Source: Polyangium sp. 6x1 | Lineage (GTDB): Bacteria; Myxococcota_A; Polyangia; Polyangiales; Polyangiaceae | Assembly: GCF_029946515.1 (NCBI RefSeq) | Contig: NZ_JARZHH010000013.1 | Coordinates: 124,001 to 188,000, forward strand | Direction of reading: 5' to 3' | DNA length: 64,000 nt | Shown: positions 1 to 9,601 of the stretch, piece after piece | Numbering within the stretch: position 1 is the stretch's first letter | Layout of the letters: every line of letters begins with the position of its first letter | The notes under the pieces: generated by a model | Told to the model about the DNA's origin: nothing | What the model saw: only the letters and a program-made list of their open reading frames with translations | Database searches by the model: none | Made by a program: the position numbers and the translations under genes

Positions 1-1680
1 CCGCCCGAGGGCGAGCTCGCCGTGGGCGAGAGCCGCGAGATCACGCTGCGGTATTTGCGGCTCGACGTGGAGGATTTCGCGCAGTCGCTCGGCCCGGAGG
101 AGCTCCGCCGGTTGCCTCGAAAAACCCTCGAAGAGACCTGGCTGCTCGACATGGATCTCCGGCCGCTCGTGGCGAACGCGCTCGATCGATTCACGCGCCT
201 CCCCGAGGAGGAGGCGAAAGCGCTCCCGCAGCCGGCGTGGAACATGTTCGCGTTGCTCAACATGACGCCGGCGAGCGCGCGGCTCGAAGGCACGTCGCTC
301 GCGGGGCTTTCGGCCGTGGGCGAGGCGGTCGGGATTTCGCCCTCGCGGATCCTCGCGGACCTCGCCAGCGTGGGACCGAATGAGCCGCTCGCCCCGCGAT
401 CGATCGTCACCGACGTCGTGGTCGACCAGGTGATTGCGACGCACCCGCGCGCGCGCGTCCGCAGGGGGCCGGTGACCGCCGATCACCCCGAGGGCCTTTA
501 CAAGGTCGAGAAGGGGAAAATCGCCCTGACCCTCTACGACGTGGCCACGGATCTCGCGTCGCTCTCGGAGCGGTTTGGCCGGGCGCCGCTCGATCCCGCG
601 CGCCCGGAAGGCCCGGCGCATCCCGGGTTTCTCCTGTCCGCCTCCGGCCTCTCGACCGCCGACGGGGGCTTCCGGATGACGGTGCGGCTCGACGTGAATG
701 CATTGCCGTACAGGGGCGTCGAGGCCTCGCACGCGCGCGTCGCCAGCGTGAACTCGATCGGCGGGCAGATGGGCCGCGCCTTCGATTTCAAGGATCCGCG
801 GTGGCTCGAGGTGCAGGGGCTCGCGGAGGATCTCGCGATCCGGGAGATGACGATGACGATCGCGGAGGACCCGACCTACCTCGCGCCCGGGACGAGGCGG
901 GATCCTCGCCCGCTCGGCAATTCGCCCGTCTGGAATGCGGCGCCGTGGTCCGAGGAGCGGGTCCTCGCCGAGACGGGGCGGCGCCTCGCGAAGCACATCC
1001 CGCCCCATTGCACCACGTATTCGCCGGCGGGCGAGGTCTCGGATCCTTTCGAGGCCGTACGGGTGTGCATCGACGGCGAGGGGTGGGTGCAGATCGAGCT
1101 CGATCCGAGCGTGATCCTCACAGGGCCGCCGCCTCGGCCGTCGTATTACTGGGACATGCTGCTCGAGGTCGCGGAGGCGCGGATGCACGACGGGGGTCTC
1201 GCGGAGGGCGCGGCGAATGTCGTGATGCCGGTGCGTGACGTGTCCGTGGGCGTGCGGACGGAGGAGGTCGTCGCGCGGATTCGGGAGAACATCGAGGAAA
1301 GCCCCGCGACGCTGCGGGAGATGGCCGAGGCGCTGACGCAGAACACCCGCGGAGACGCCGATTTCTTTTACGTGCAGCCCGAGGGGAGCGCGGAGGATTG
1401 GCTCTATTTCGTCGCGCCCGAGGACATCCGCAAGGACGCGGAGGGCAAGGCCGTGCGGCCCTATGCCTACACGAGCCCGGGGTTCTTCGCCGATCCCGCG
1501 CTCACGCGGAAGGTATCCTCGCGCGTCGAGATCGACGGGGACACCACGCACGAAAAGGTGCGTATCGAGCCGGGCGATCGGCTTTACATGCGAGACGCCG
1601 AGGGGCGCGTCTTCGAGATTGTCGCAGAGGAGAAGCCGAGCCTGCACCGGCTCGCGCTCGTCGTGACGCGCGCGTCGTGA
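1..1680 (+). CDS. Hypothetical protein, 5' end cut by window edge
   Basis: The reading frame is open from the first base, so the N-terminus probably lies outside the window. A GTG at 22 is possible but has no well-placed ribosome binding site. About 559 residues are visible. I recognise no family. The protein is acidic, soluble-looking and has no membrane segment. The visible cysteines are few (around residues 340-360, in a CTTYSP context and a VCIDGEG context), and the C-terminal 80 residues look beta-rich. It ends 23 nt before the FadL-like gene on the same strand, so the two are probably co-transcribed and may act together at the envelope. Function unknown. Confidence 0.75.
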   Translation, partial: PPEGELAVGESREITLRYLRLDVEDFAQSLGPEELRRLPRKTLEETWLLDMDLRPLVANALDRFTRLPEEEAKALPQPAWNMFALLNMTPASARLEGTSLAGLSAVGEAVGISPSRILADLASVGPNEPLAPRSIVTDVVVDQVIATHPRARVRRGPVTADHPEGLYKVEKGKIALTLYDVATDLASLSERFGRAPLDPARPEGPAHPGFLLSASGLSTADGGFRMTVRLDVNALPYRGVEASHARVASVNSIGGQMGRAFDFKDPRWLEVQGLAEDLAIREMTMTIAEDPTYLAPGTRRDPRPLGNSPVWNAAPWSEERVLAETGRRLAKHIPPHCTTYSPAGEVSDPFEAVRVCIDGEGWVQIELDPSVILTGPPPRPSYYWDMLLEVAEARMHDGGLAEGAANVVMPVRDVSVGVRTEEVVARIRENIEESPATLREMAEALTQNTRGDADFFYVQPEGSAEDWLYFVAPEDIRKDAEGKAVRPYAYTSPGFFADPALTRKVSSRVEIDGDTTHEKVRIEPGDRLYMRDAEGRVFEIVAEEKPSLHRLALVVTRAS

Positions 1681-1703
1681 ATCGATCGAAGGGGGAGAGC
1701 ACC

Positions 1704-3155
1704 ATGTCACGTCGTCCGCTGCGTATTGCGTCCCTGCCCTTCGTCTTTGGCGCGCTCCTCGCGTCGCAGAGCGCGGGCGCCTCCGGGCTCGACGCGCCGC
1801 TCGTGGGGAGCGGGCAATCCGGGCCGACGATCTCCGACGGCGCGGCCATTCACTGGAATCCCGCGGCGCTCGCCGACATCGATCGACCCGAGCTCTTCGG
1901 CGGCGTGGGGCTCGTCGCGGGGCGCGTCGGGTATCGTCGCGAGCGGCGAGGGACGTACCAGACGCCCGACAGCTTGCGATTGCGAGGGCCGATGCCGGTG
2001 GGCGAGACGGCCCCGGACAAACGGGGTTTTTCCGGGGAGGTGGTCGCGACGCCGCTCGCGCCGACGGGGGATCTGTTTTTTGCATGGCCCCTCGCCCGGC
2101 GGCGGCTCGTCCTCGGGCTCGGCGCGTACGTGCCTTATGCGGCGGCCCTCGATTTTCCGAAGAACGGCCCGCAGGCCTGGCAGCTCCAGCAGGCCTTCAT
2201 CGTCGCGTCGTACGTGACGGCGAGCGCGGCCGTGCGCGTCCTGCCAAACCTCTCGTTCGGCGCGGGCGTCTCGTACGTGGGCGGGCTCGCGAGCCTCTCC
2301 AAGAAACAAGACTTCGCCGAGCTCCCGGAGTTTCAGCGCGCGTTCTCGGATCCGCCGATTGGCCAGCCAAACGATTTCGGGCCGAACGCGCCGAGCTACG
2401 TGCGCGAGCTCGACGTACTGTCGCGGCCCATCTCGATCACGAACGCCCTGAGCCACGGGATCTCGTTCAACATCGGCCTTCTGTATCTGCCCACGACCGA
2501 CGTGCGCCTCGCGCTCGTCTACCAGCACGGCGCGCAAATGCGTTACCGGGGGCGCTTCGCGCTCGACATGAACGATCCGTTCTTCACGCAAGATCTCGCC
2601 GCGCAGGGGCTCCGATATCCGCCGCTCGTCGAAGGGGACGCCGAGCTCGCTTTCCGGCTCCCGAAGCGGATCACGGCGGGCGCGTCGTACCAGGCGACCC
2701 GGTCCTTCCGCGTCGACGGGTTTGTCCAGTATGTGACCTATTCGGACGTGGACGCGTTCGTCGTGACGACCCGATCGCCGTCGCTCGCGCAGCCGAAGCT
2801 CGGGATCGGGCCGTCGGTGCGGGCGATCCTGCCGCGAGCGTGGAACGACACCGTGTGGGTGGAGGCGAGCGGGCGCTTCGCGATCTCGCAGCTCTTCACG
2901 ATGTCCGCGACGATGGGCTATCAATCGCCGGCCTCGCCCGAACAGACGATCGACGTGGGCTCGCCGGATGGGCATCGTTTCGTGGGCGGCCTCGGCGCCG
3001 TCGTCCGGGCGACGCAATGGCTCGATCTGCACGCGGACGCGCGCGCGCAGGGGATGCTGCCGAGGACGGTGACGACCTCGCGGAGCGACGTCGGCAATGG
3101 CAGGTATACGATGGCCATCGGATACCTCGGCGGGCACGCGAAGGCGCGGTTTTAA
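1704..3155 (+). CDS. FadL/TodX-type outer-membrane transport protein
   Basis: A 483-residue protein of the OMPP1/FadL family, beta-barrels that carry hydrophobic compounds across the outer membrane. The start ATG follows a purine-rich GGGGGAGAG. The N-terminus has two arginines, a hydrophobic stretch and an AxA-type signal cleavage site (SAGA, about residue 25). The mature part opens with a serine/glycine-rich segment and AIHWNPAAL, the conserved N-terminal NPA(A/G)L signature of FadL-like proteins. Alternating amphipathic strands follow, and the chain ends in a terminal Phe (AKARF), as expected for barrel assembly. It lies directly behind an unknown gene in the same direction. The substrate cannot be read from the sequence. 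Confidence 0.85.
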   Translation: MSRRPLRIASLPFVFGALLASQSAGASGLDAPLVGSGQSGPTISDGAAIHWNPAALADIDRPELFGGVGLVAGRVGYRRERRGTYQTPDSLRLRGPMPVGETAPDKRGFSGEVVATPLAPTGDLFFAWPLARRRLVLGLGAYVPYAAALDFPKNGPQAWQLQQAFIVASYVTASAAVRVLPNLSFGAGVSYVGGLASLSKKQDFAELPEFQRAFSDPPIGQPNDFGPNAPSYVRELDVLSRPISITNALSHGISFNIGLLYLPTTDVRLALVYQHGAQMRYRGRFALDMNDPFFTQDLAAQGLRYPPLVEGDAELAFRLPKRITAGASYQATRSFRVDGFVQYVTYSDVDAFVVTTRSPSLAQPKLGIGPSVRAILPRAWNDTVWVEASGRFAISQLFTMSATMGYQSPASPEQTIDVGSPDGHRFVGGLGAVVRATQWLDLHADARAQGMLPRTVTTSRSDVGNGRYTMAIGYLGGHAKARF

Positions 3156-3542
3156 CGGGCGGACGTACGGTCTCGGCGTCGAGGCCGGCGCCTCGCTGCG
3201 AGGAGGGGGACGATTCCGAGGAGGGGGAGGCTTCGGGGCAGCTCGGGCGATGCGCCGACGTGGCACGCCCTGGGATCGGGCGCGAATCCGGCGATCGGCG
3301 CGGCCAGCCATCCCGGTCGAGGGGAGGAGCCTGCAGGTGAGCGTGGACGTGCGGTAGGGACGACGCCGTCCATTCGCGGCGTTCGTCGACCCGCCCCCGA
3401 GCCGCGCGGGCATTCTCGCCAAGCTGACGGATTTGTCAAGCCAATAGCACGAAGAAGGTCCCTTTTCTCATGCGTCGAAGGTGCGTCGTGGTTTTGACGG
3501 CAGACCCTTGTGCCTTCTCGGCATTCCTGCTGTCATTGAATC
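3156..3542. other. Intergenic region without recognisable gene
   Basis: 387 bp between the FadL-like gene and the lipoprotein hydrolase. The first 200 bp are very GC-rich and open in several frames, with glycine/arginine-rich translations of no recognisable family. The second half is more AT-rich and presumably holds the hydrolase promoter. A TTGACG at 3494-3499 is a possible -35, but no convincing -10 follows. No terminator hairpin with a T tract was seen. Confidence 0.5.
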
Positions 3543-4493
3543 ATGACGCCCCTCCTGCCATCACGTCGCCGTGCTCTTCATGTCGTCCGCGGTCTCCGTC
3601 GTGCTGGACCGATCGGAATGCTCGCGCTCGCGGGCCTCGTCGGTTGCGGCGGTGGCCCTGACGATCTGCCCGAAGCCCTCACGGAGGAGGCAAAGAACGC
3701 CGTCGTTGCGGGGCCCATGCTCATTTCGTATGGGCCCGAGCCGGACCAGTTCGGCGAGCTGCGCGTCCCTTCGGGGTGTGGCCCGCATCCCGTCGCGGTG
3801 CTCATCCACGGCGGTTGCTGGACCACCGTCTTCGGGCTCGAGCTCATGAGCGACATGGGCGAGGACCTCGTGAGCGAGGGTATCGCCACCTGGAACATCG
3901 AATTCCATAGGATCACGTATGGCGGATCGGATGACGGACATCCGGAGACGTTCCTCGACGTAGGCGCGGCCATCGACGAGCTGCGCGCGCTCGCCCCCGT
4001 CTACGATCTCGATCTCGACCACGTGGCGGCCGTGGGCCACTCCGCCGGCGGTCACCTCGGCATCTGGGCCGCCGCGCGCCCGAATCTCCCGACGTCGAGC
4101 AGCATCCGCGGCGCCGATCCGCTCCCGCTCTCGGCCGCCGTCTCCCTCGCGGGCGTGCTCGACATCGCCGATCCCGTGGCGCGCGGCGCCTGCGGGACCC
4201 TCGCCGATCAGCTCCTCGGCGGCACGCCCGCGGACGTTCCGGAACGTTATGCGGAGGCAAACCCGAGCGAGCTCGTGCCGATCGGCGTGCGGCAGGTGCT
4301 CGTGCACGGGACCGCCGACGAGATCATCCCGCTCTCGTCGAGTGAGAACTATCGCGACCATGCGCACGCCGCCGGTGACCAGGTCTCCTTGAAGAAAGTT
4401 CACGGCGCCGACCACTTCGACGTGATTACCCCCGCCTCCCTCAAGTGGCCGCAGGTCCGAGCCCGAATTCTGAGCGTGTTCCCGCAACAATGA
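3543..4493 (+). CDS. Lipoprotein alpha/beta hydrolase
   Basis: A 316-residue secreted esterase/lipase-like hydrolase. An arginine-rich N-terminus leads into a hydrophobic stretch ending in the lipobox LVGC (Cys about 35), so it should be lipid-anchored in the envelope. The fold is marked by the oxyanion-type motif HGG (IHGGCW, about 90), the nucleophile elbow GHSAGG (Ser about 163), the acid region HGTADEI (about 255) and a late His in ADHFD (about 290). Spacing and motifs resemble the BD-FAE/dienelactone-hydrolase-like group. No strong Shine-Dalgarno precedes the ATG. The substrate is unknown. It stands alone between the FadL gene and the large regulator. Confidence 0.85.
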   Translation: MTPLLPSRRRALHVVRGLRRAGPIGMLALAGLVGCGGGPDDLPEALTEEAKNAVVAGPMLISYGPEPDQFGELRVPSGCGPHPVAVLIHGGCWTTVFGLELMSDMGEDLVSEGIATWNIEFHRITYGGSDDGHPETFLDVGAAIDELRALAPVYDLDLDHVAAVGHSAGGHLGIWAAARPNLPTSSSIRGADPLPLSAAVSLAGVLDIADPVARGACGTLADQLLGGTPADVPERYAEANPSELVPIGVRQVLVHGTADEIIPLSSSENYRDHAHAAGDQVSLKKVHGADHFDVITPASLKWPQVRARILSVFPQQ

Positions 4494-4639
4494 CGGATTC
4501 CGTCAAAAAACCGGCGCCCTGTCGAATGTGGCTTTGAACCGTAGTCCAGGTCTCAAAACCGCCTTCGTACGGGGGAATCCCAGGATCGATACAGACCATC
4601 TACGGTTCGGCAGAATTTCATGATACGAGGGGGGCCAGC

Positions 4640-7600
4640 ATGCATCCCCAGCCCCCCGCGCCGCCCGCCCTCGACCTCGAGCCCTGGCTTCGGGCCGCGA
4701 TTGCCTCCGCCGACGCCATCGCAAAGCTCCACCAGAGCGGGCTCATCCACCAGAACATCCGCCCGCAAACGCTGCGGCTCGAGCCGGGCGGGGGGGTCGA
4801 GCTCGTCGGCGCGGAAGGGTACGAGCTCACCGCGGCCATGGTGCTTTCGCTGCCGCTCGACGCGCTGCCGTACATCGCGCCCGAGCAGACCGGGCGGCTC
4901 GATGCCGCGATCGATCATCGCGTCGACCTGTATTCCCTCGGGGTGCTGCTCTACGAGCTCTGCGCAGGGGCGCTGCCATTTCACGCGGAGGACGCGGTCG
5001 GCTGGTTGCATTGTCACGTCGCGCGGGCCCCGAGGCCGCTCGCGGACGCCGCGCCCGGGACGCCGGCGATCGTCTCCGAGATCGTGATGCGGTTGCTCGC
5101 GAAATCGCCCGACGAGCGCTACCAGAGCGCCCGCGGCCTCACGCACGACCTCGAGCGCTGCCTCTCCGAGCTCCTGGCCCACGGCCACATCGAGCCCTTC
5201 CCCCTCGGCGCGCAAGACGTATGGGACAAACTCCGCGCCGCGAGCCGGATGTACGGCCGGCGCGCCGAGCTCGCGGCGCTGCACGAGATCCTCGAGCGCG
5301 TGCGAGAGACCGGCATGCGCGAGGTGGTGGTCGTCAAAGGCCCCTCGGGAATCGGCAAATCGGCGATCCTGCGCGAGCTTCAGCGCGAGGCGGGGAGCGG
5401 GCGCGCGGCCTTCCTCTGGGGGACGTTCGAGGAGCAGCGGCGCGACATCCCGTATGCGACCCTCGGCCAGGCCTTCGAAGGGCTCATCCGGCAGATCATC
5501 GCGTCGACCGACGCGGAGCTCGCGGCCGTGCGCCAGGAGCTCGCGGCGGCCCTCGGCGACAATGGGCAGCTCATCATCGGGCTCGTCCCCCAGATCCAGC
5601 TCGTGATCGGCAAGCAGCCGCCGGTCGTCCCGCTGCCTCCTGCCGAAGCCCGCACCCGCCTGCACCAGACGTTCCGCGCGTTCGTCTCCGTATTTGCGTC
5701 CCGGGAGCGTCCGCTCGTCCTCGTCCTCGACAACCTGCAATGGGCCGATTTCGCGAGCCTCGAGCTCTTGCAGCACATCCTGACGCAGCCCGAGGGCCGG
5801 AGCTTGTTGCTCATCGGGACCGAGCGCGACGATGATGCGTCCGAGCCCGTCCAGGCCATGCTGCGCGAGATTCAGAACGCCGGCGTCGCCGTCCACGAGC
5901 GTGTGATCCTCCCGCTCGAGCGCGCGGATCTGATCGAGCTCGTGATCGACCTCTTCGCCTGCGAGCGCAAGGACGCCGAGCCGCTCGCGGCCCTGCTATG
6001 GACGAAGACCGGGGGCAATCCGTTCTTCGCGGCGCAGCTCCTCGGCGCGCTGCACCAGGATCAGCTGATTCGATTCGACACGCGCCGGTGGGCGTGGGTG
6101 TGGAACATCGCCGAGCTCGAAGCCAAGGAGATCACCGACGACATGGTCGAGCTCGTCCTCGGCAAGCTCCGGCGCTTGCCCCAGGCGACGCTCGAGCTCC
6201 TGAAGCTCGCGGCCTGCATCGGCGGCGAATTCGCGGTTTCGCTCCTCGGCACGCTGAGCGAGCGGACGCCCGAGGAGGTGCGCCGCGCGCTCGAATCCGC
6301 GCTCACCGAGGGGCTGCTCCTGCAGCGCCCGGACGGATACAAGTTCATGCATACGCGGGTGCATCAGGCCGCGTATTCGATGATCCAGGAGCAAGAGCGG
6401 GCCGGGCTCCATTTGCGCCTCGGCTGGCTCCTGCTCGAGCGCACGCCCGAATCCGAGCGTGATGCCCTGCTCTTCGACATCGTCAACCAGTTGAACCTCG
6501 GCGCGTCCCGCGCGCTCACCACAGAGGAGCGGCGCCGCATCGCCGAGCTCGATCTCGCGGCCGGGCGGAAGGCGAAGGCGGCGAGCGCGGCGCGAGCCGC
6601 GGCGGCGTACCTGTCCACGGGTATGTCGCTGCTCCCGCCCGATGCGTGGGACGTCGAATACGCGCTGACGTACGACCTCTCCCTCGAGCTCGCCGGTTCC
6701 GAGTTCATGAACGCGCGCGTCGAGGAAGCCGAGCGGCTCTGCGCCACGATCGTTTCGCGCGCCCACACGCCGGTCGAGCGGTCGGCTGCCCATCGTTTGC
6801 AGATCCAGCTCGCGATTGCGCAGGTGAACAACGCGCGCGCGATCGAAGTCGCGCTGTCGTGCCTGCGCGAGCTCGGTGTGAATCTGCCCGAGCGCCCGAC
6901 CCAGGACGACGTGCGCGCCGAGCTCACCGCGATGCGCGCCGCGCTCCACGGCCGCGCCATCGAGGATCTCATCGACCTGCCGGCGATGACGGACCCGAGC
7001 ATGGTCGCCGCGATGCAGGTCCTCTCGTCGGCGTATCCGGCCGCGGTGTACGCCGCAATGGCCTTCGCGGACCTGACGGCGGCCCGGATGGTGCGTCTCA
7101 GCATCGAGCACGGCATTACGCCGGCTTCGGTGGCCGGACTTTCGTACCTCGGCTCGCTCCTCTGCGTGTCGTTCGGAGAGTTCCACGAGGGATATCGTTT
7201 CGGCAAGCTCGCGTTCGAGCTCGGGCGACGACCCGGCCTCGGCGACTACGCCCCGCCGGCCGTGGGCGGGTTTTCCACGACGATTCTGCCCTGGTCGAGG
7301 CACATGCGGGAGGCGCTCGAGCCCCTCCGGTACGCCTTCAAGATCGCCCGTGAATCGGGGCAGCTCCTCTATGCGACCATCTGTCTCGTCCAGAACGTGA
7401 TGATCCTGATCGCGCTCGGCGAGCCGCTCGAGGCCGCGTACGAGGCGACCCTCACGGCGTTCGAGTTCGCGAACAACGCGAACTACGGCTTCCTCGCCGA
7501 GAATATCCGGCTGCTGCAGCGATTCATTCGGTGCCTCTGCGGCGACACCGAGCGATTCGGATCGCTGAGCGGGGACGACTTCGACGAGGCGGCGTTCGCC

Positions 7601-9601
7601 GTGCATCTGCGCGAGAGCAACATCCCGCTCGTCCGCCTGCTCTTCCACACGTACCAGCTCGTCGCGAGGTACCTGGCGTACGATTACGAGGGGGCGCTCG
7701 CGTCGTCGCAGGCCGCAGAGGAGCTCTTTCACGCCCGCGTGTACGGGGTCTCGGACGCCGAGTGCTGCCTCTACACGGCGCTCACGCTGGTGGCGCTCCT
7801 CGAGCGCGCCGAGGAGAAGGAAAAGGAGAAGCTCCGGGCGCAGCTCGACGCATGCGAGGCGACGCTGCGTCGCTGGGCGGCGAGTTGTCCGGACAACTTC
7901 GCGTGCCGGCACGCGCTCCTCACCGCGGAGATCGCGCAGCTGGAGGGCCGCGATCACGACGCATCGACCCTGTACGATCGGGCGATCCGTGAGGCCCGCG
8001 CGGCGGGGTTCATCCAGATCGAGGCGCTCGCCTGCGAGCTCGCCGGCCGCTTCTCGCTCCGCCGCGGCCTCGCCGTCGTGCCGGCCGCATTCCTTCGCGA
8101 GGCGCGGACCTGTTATGCGCGATGGGGCGCGCGGGGCAAGGTGAAGCAGCTCGAGGCGCTCCACCCCGACCTCCTCGTCGAGACGCGCCGGGAGAGTGGC
8201 CCCACGCCCGCCGCGAGCTCCGAGCCGATCGATACCCTGACGGCCGCGAAGGCCTCCGCCGCCATTTCGAGCGACATGTCGCCGGATCAGCTCCTCGCGA
8301 CGCTGATGCGGATCCTCATCGAGCACGCGGGGGCGCAGCGGGCCTGCTTGCTCTTGCCCTCCGCGGGGACGCTCGGGGTCGCCGCGGACGTCACCTCGGA
8401 TCAGGACGGCGTGCGCGTCGACATCCCCAGGGGGGCGCGCGTGCCCTCCGCGGTGTCGTTCCCGCTCTCGGTCGCGCATTACGTGCGTCGCACCCGCGAG
8501 AAGCTCATGCTCGACGACGTGGCGGCGCAGGGGATGTTCTCGTCGGATCCTTACCTGTCCAAGGCGCCGCCGAAATCGATGCTCTGCGCGCCGATCGTCC
8601 GGCGCGGGGAGGTGGCAGGCATTCTGTATCTCGAGAACAACCTCGCGCGCGGGGTGTTCACGGCGCGGCGGCTCGCGTTGCTCGAGTTCCTCTCGGCGGT
8701 CTCGCTGGAGAACGCGCTGCTCGCCGCCGATCTCGCGCGGGAGACGGCGGAGCGGACCCAGGCCGAGCGGACGCTGCGCGAGAGCGAGGAGCGCCTGGCG
8801 CGGCTCGTGGAGACGGCGAGCGTGGTGCCGTGGGAGGCCCGCGCGGAGACGGCGCGGTTCACGTACGTCGGCCCGAAGGTGGTCAAGATGCTGGGGTATC
8901 CCCAGGACGCCTGGTTCTCGCAGGATTTCCTGTCGAAATACGTGCACCCGGAGGATCGCGAGAACACGTTGATGCATTTCTTCGCGGCCGCCGCGGACGA
9001 CGATTTCGATTTCCGCATGACGGCGTCCGACGGGCGCACGGTGTGGCTGCACAACGTCTTCAGCTCGCGAGCGGTCGACGGGGCCGAGGTGCTCGGCGGC
9101 TTCCTTTTCGACGTGACCGAGCGCAAGGAGGCCGAGGCGACGTTGCGGGAAAAGCTCCGGATCATCGAGGAGCAGCAGGCCGCGATCCGGAGTTTGTCCA
9201 CGCCGATCATCGAGGTCTGGGAGGGCGTCTTGACGATGCCCGTGCTCGGGAGCGTCGACGAGAAGCGGGCCGCGGAGATGATGAGCGTGGTGCTGGAGGC
9301 GGTGACGCGCACCGCCTGCCAGTACACGATCATCGATCTGACGGGCGTCGATACCGTGGACCCCGCGACGGCCGATTACATCATGCGAATCGTGCGCGCG
9401 GTGCAGCTCCTCGGCGCGCAGACCATCGTGGTCGGCATCCGGCCCGAGGTCGCGCAGACGATCGTGTCGATGGGAGTCGATCTGTCCGCGATCGCCACGC
9501 TCTCGACCCTGCGCGCCGCGCTGCTCCGGTGCATGCGGGATCAGGAGCGCGCGCGGGGCAAGGCGGCGGCGCAAAAGGCGGCTCGTCAGGTCAAGAAGTA
9601 A
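4640..9601 (+). CDS. Giant sensor: degenerate kinase / STAND ATPase / GAF / PAS / STAS
   Basis: A 1653-residue multidomain regulator. Residues 1-175 match the C-lobe of a Hanks-type kinase (APEQTGR, DLYSLGVLLYEL), but the glycine loop and catalytic Lys are missing, HRD reads HQN and no DFG is visible, so this part is probably inactive. About 205-480 is a STAND/AAA_16 ATPase with Walker A GPSGIGKS (234-241) and Walker B LVLVLDN (about 360). About 500-1180 is helical and TPR-like. A GAF domain (about 1205-1365), a PAS domain (about 1385-1497) and a C-terminal STAS domain (about 1520-1634) follow. The STAS domain carries DLTGV and resembles the RsbR stressosome type. The start ATG follows AGGGGGG. 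The family is common in myxobacteria, often with a histidine kinase output; here the output is STAS instead. The last 16 nt overlap the convergent reductase gene. Confidence 0.85.
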   Translation: MHPQPPAPPALDLEPWLRAAIASADAIAKLHQSGLIHQNIRPQTLRLEPGGGVELVGAEGYELTAAMVLSLPLDALPYIAPEQTGRLDAAIDHRVDLYSLGVLLYELCAGALPFHAEDAVGWLHCHVARAPRPLADAAPGTPAIVSEIVMRLLAKSPDERYQSARGLTHDLERCLSELLAHGHIEPFPLGAQDVWDKLRAASRMYGRRAELAALHEILERVRETGMREVVVVKGPSGIGKSAILRELQREAGSGRAAFLWGTFEEQRRDIPYATLGQAFEGLIRQIIASTDAELAAVRQELAAALGDNGQLIIGLVPQIQLVIGKQPPVVPLPPAEARTRLHQTFRAFVSVFASRERPLVLVLDNLQWADFASLELLQHILTQPEGRSLLLIGTERDDDASEPVQAMLREIQNAGVAVHERVILPLERADLIELVIDLFACERKDAEPLAALLWTKTGGNPFFAAQLLGALHQDQLIRFDTRRWAWVWNIAELEAKEITDDMVELVLGKLRRLPQATLELLKLAACIGGEFAVSLLGTLSERTPEEVRRALESALTEGLLLQRPDGYKFMHTRVHQAAYSMIQEQERAGLHLRLGWLLLERTPESERDALLFDIVNQLNLGASRALTTEERRRIAELDLAAGRKAKAASAARAAAAYLSTGMSLLPPDAWDVEYALTYDLSLELAGSEFMNARVEEAERLCATIVSRAHTPVERSAAHRLQIQLAIAQVNNARAIEVALSCLRELGVNLPERPTQDDVRAELTAMRAALHGRAIEDLIDLPAMTDPSMVAAMQVLSSAYPAAVYAAMAFADLTAARMVRLSIEHGITPASVAGLSYLGSLLCVSFGEFHEGYRFGKLAFELGRRPGLGDYAPPAVGGFSTTILPWSRHMREALEPLRYAFKIARESGQLLYATICLVQNVMILIALGEPLEAAYEATLTAFEFANNANYGFLAENIRLLQRFIRCLCGDTERFGSLSGDDFDEAAFAVHLRESNIPLVRLLFHTYQLVARYLAYDYEGALASSQAAEELFHARVYGVSDAECCLYTALTLVALLERAEEKEKEKLRAQLDACEATLRRWAASCPDNFACRHALLTAEIAQLEGRDHDASTLYDRAIREARAAGFIQIEALACELAGRFSLRRGLAVVPAAFLREARTCYARWGARGKVKQLEALHPDLLVETRRESGPTPAASSEPIDTLTAAKASAAISSDMSPDQLLATLMRILIEHAGAQRACLLLPSAGTLGVAADVTSDQDGVRVDIPRGARVPSAVSFPLSVAHYVRRTREKLMLDDVAAQGMFSSDPYLSKAPPKSMLCAPIVRRGEVAGILYLENNLARGVFTARRLALLEFLSAVSLENALLAADLARETAERTQAERTLRESEERLARLVETASVVPWEARAETARFTYVGPKVVKMLGYPQDAWFSQDFLSKYVHPEDRENTLMHFFAAAADDDFDFRMTASDGRTVWLHNVFSSRAVDGAEVLGGFLFDVTERKEAEATLREKLRIIEEQQAAIRSLSTPIIEVWEGVLTMPVLGSVDEKRAAEMMSVVLEAVTRTACQYTIIDLTGVDTVDPATADYIMRIVRAVQLLGAQTIVVGIRPEVAQTIVSMGVDLSAIATLSTLRAALLRCMRDQERARGKAAAQKAARQVKK

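Noticed and set aside
3156-3357. Open frame directly after the FadL-like gene reading FNGRTYGLGVEAGASL, as if a frameshift had cut a longer barrel
   Set aside because: The FadL-like protein already ends in a proper terminal Phe with normal length, and the rest of the second frame is Gly/Arg-rich with no barrel pattern. High GC keeps all frames open here.
4490-4510. Terminator after the lipoprotein hydrolase (TGACGGATTCCGTCA followed by a run of A)
   Set aside because: The stem is only 6-7 bp and the homopolymer is A on the coding strand and lies on the wrong side for the other strand.
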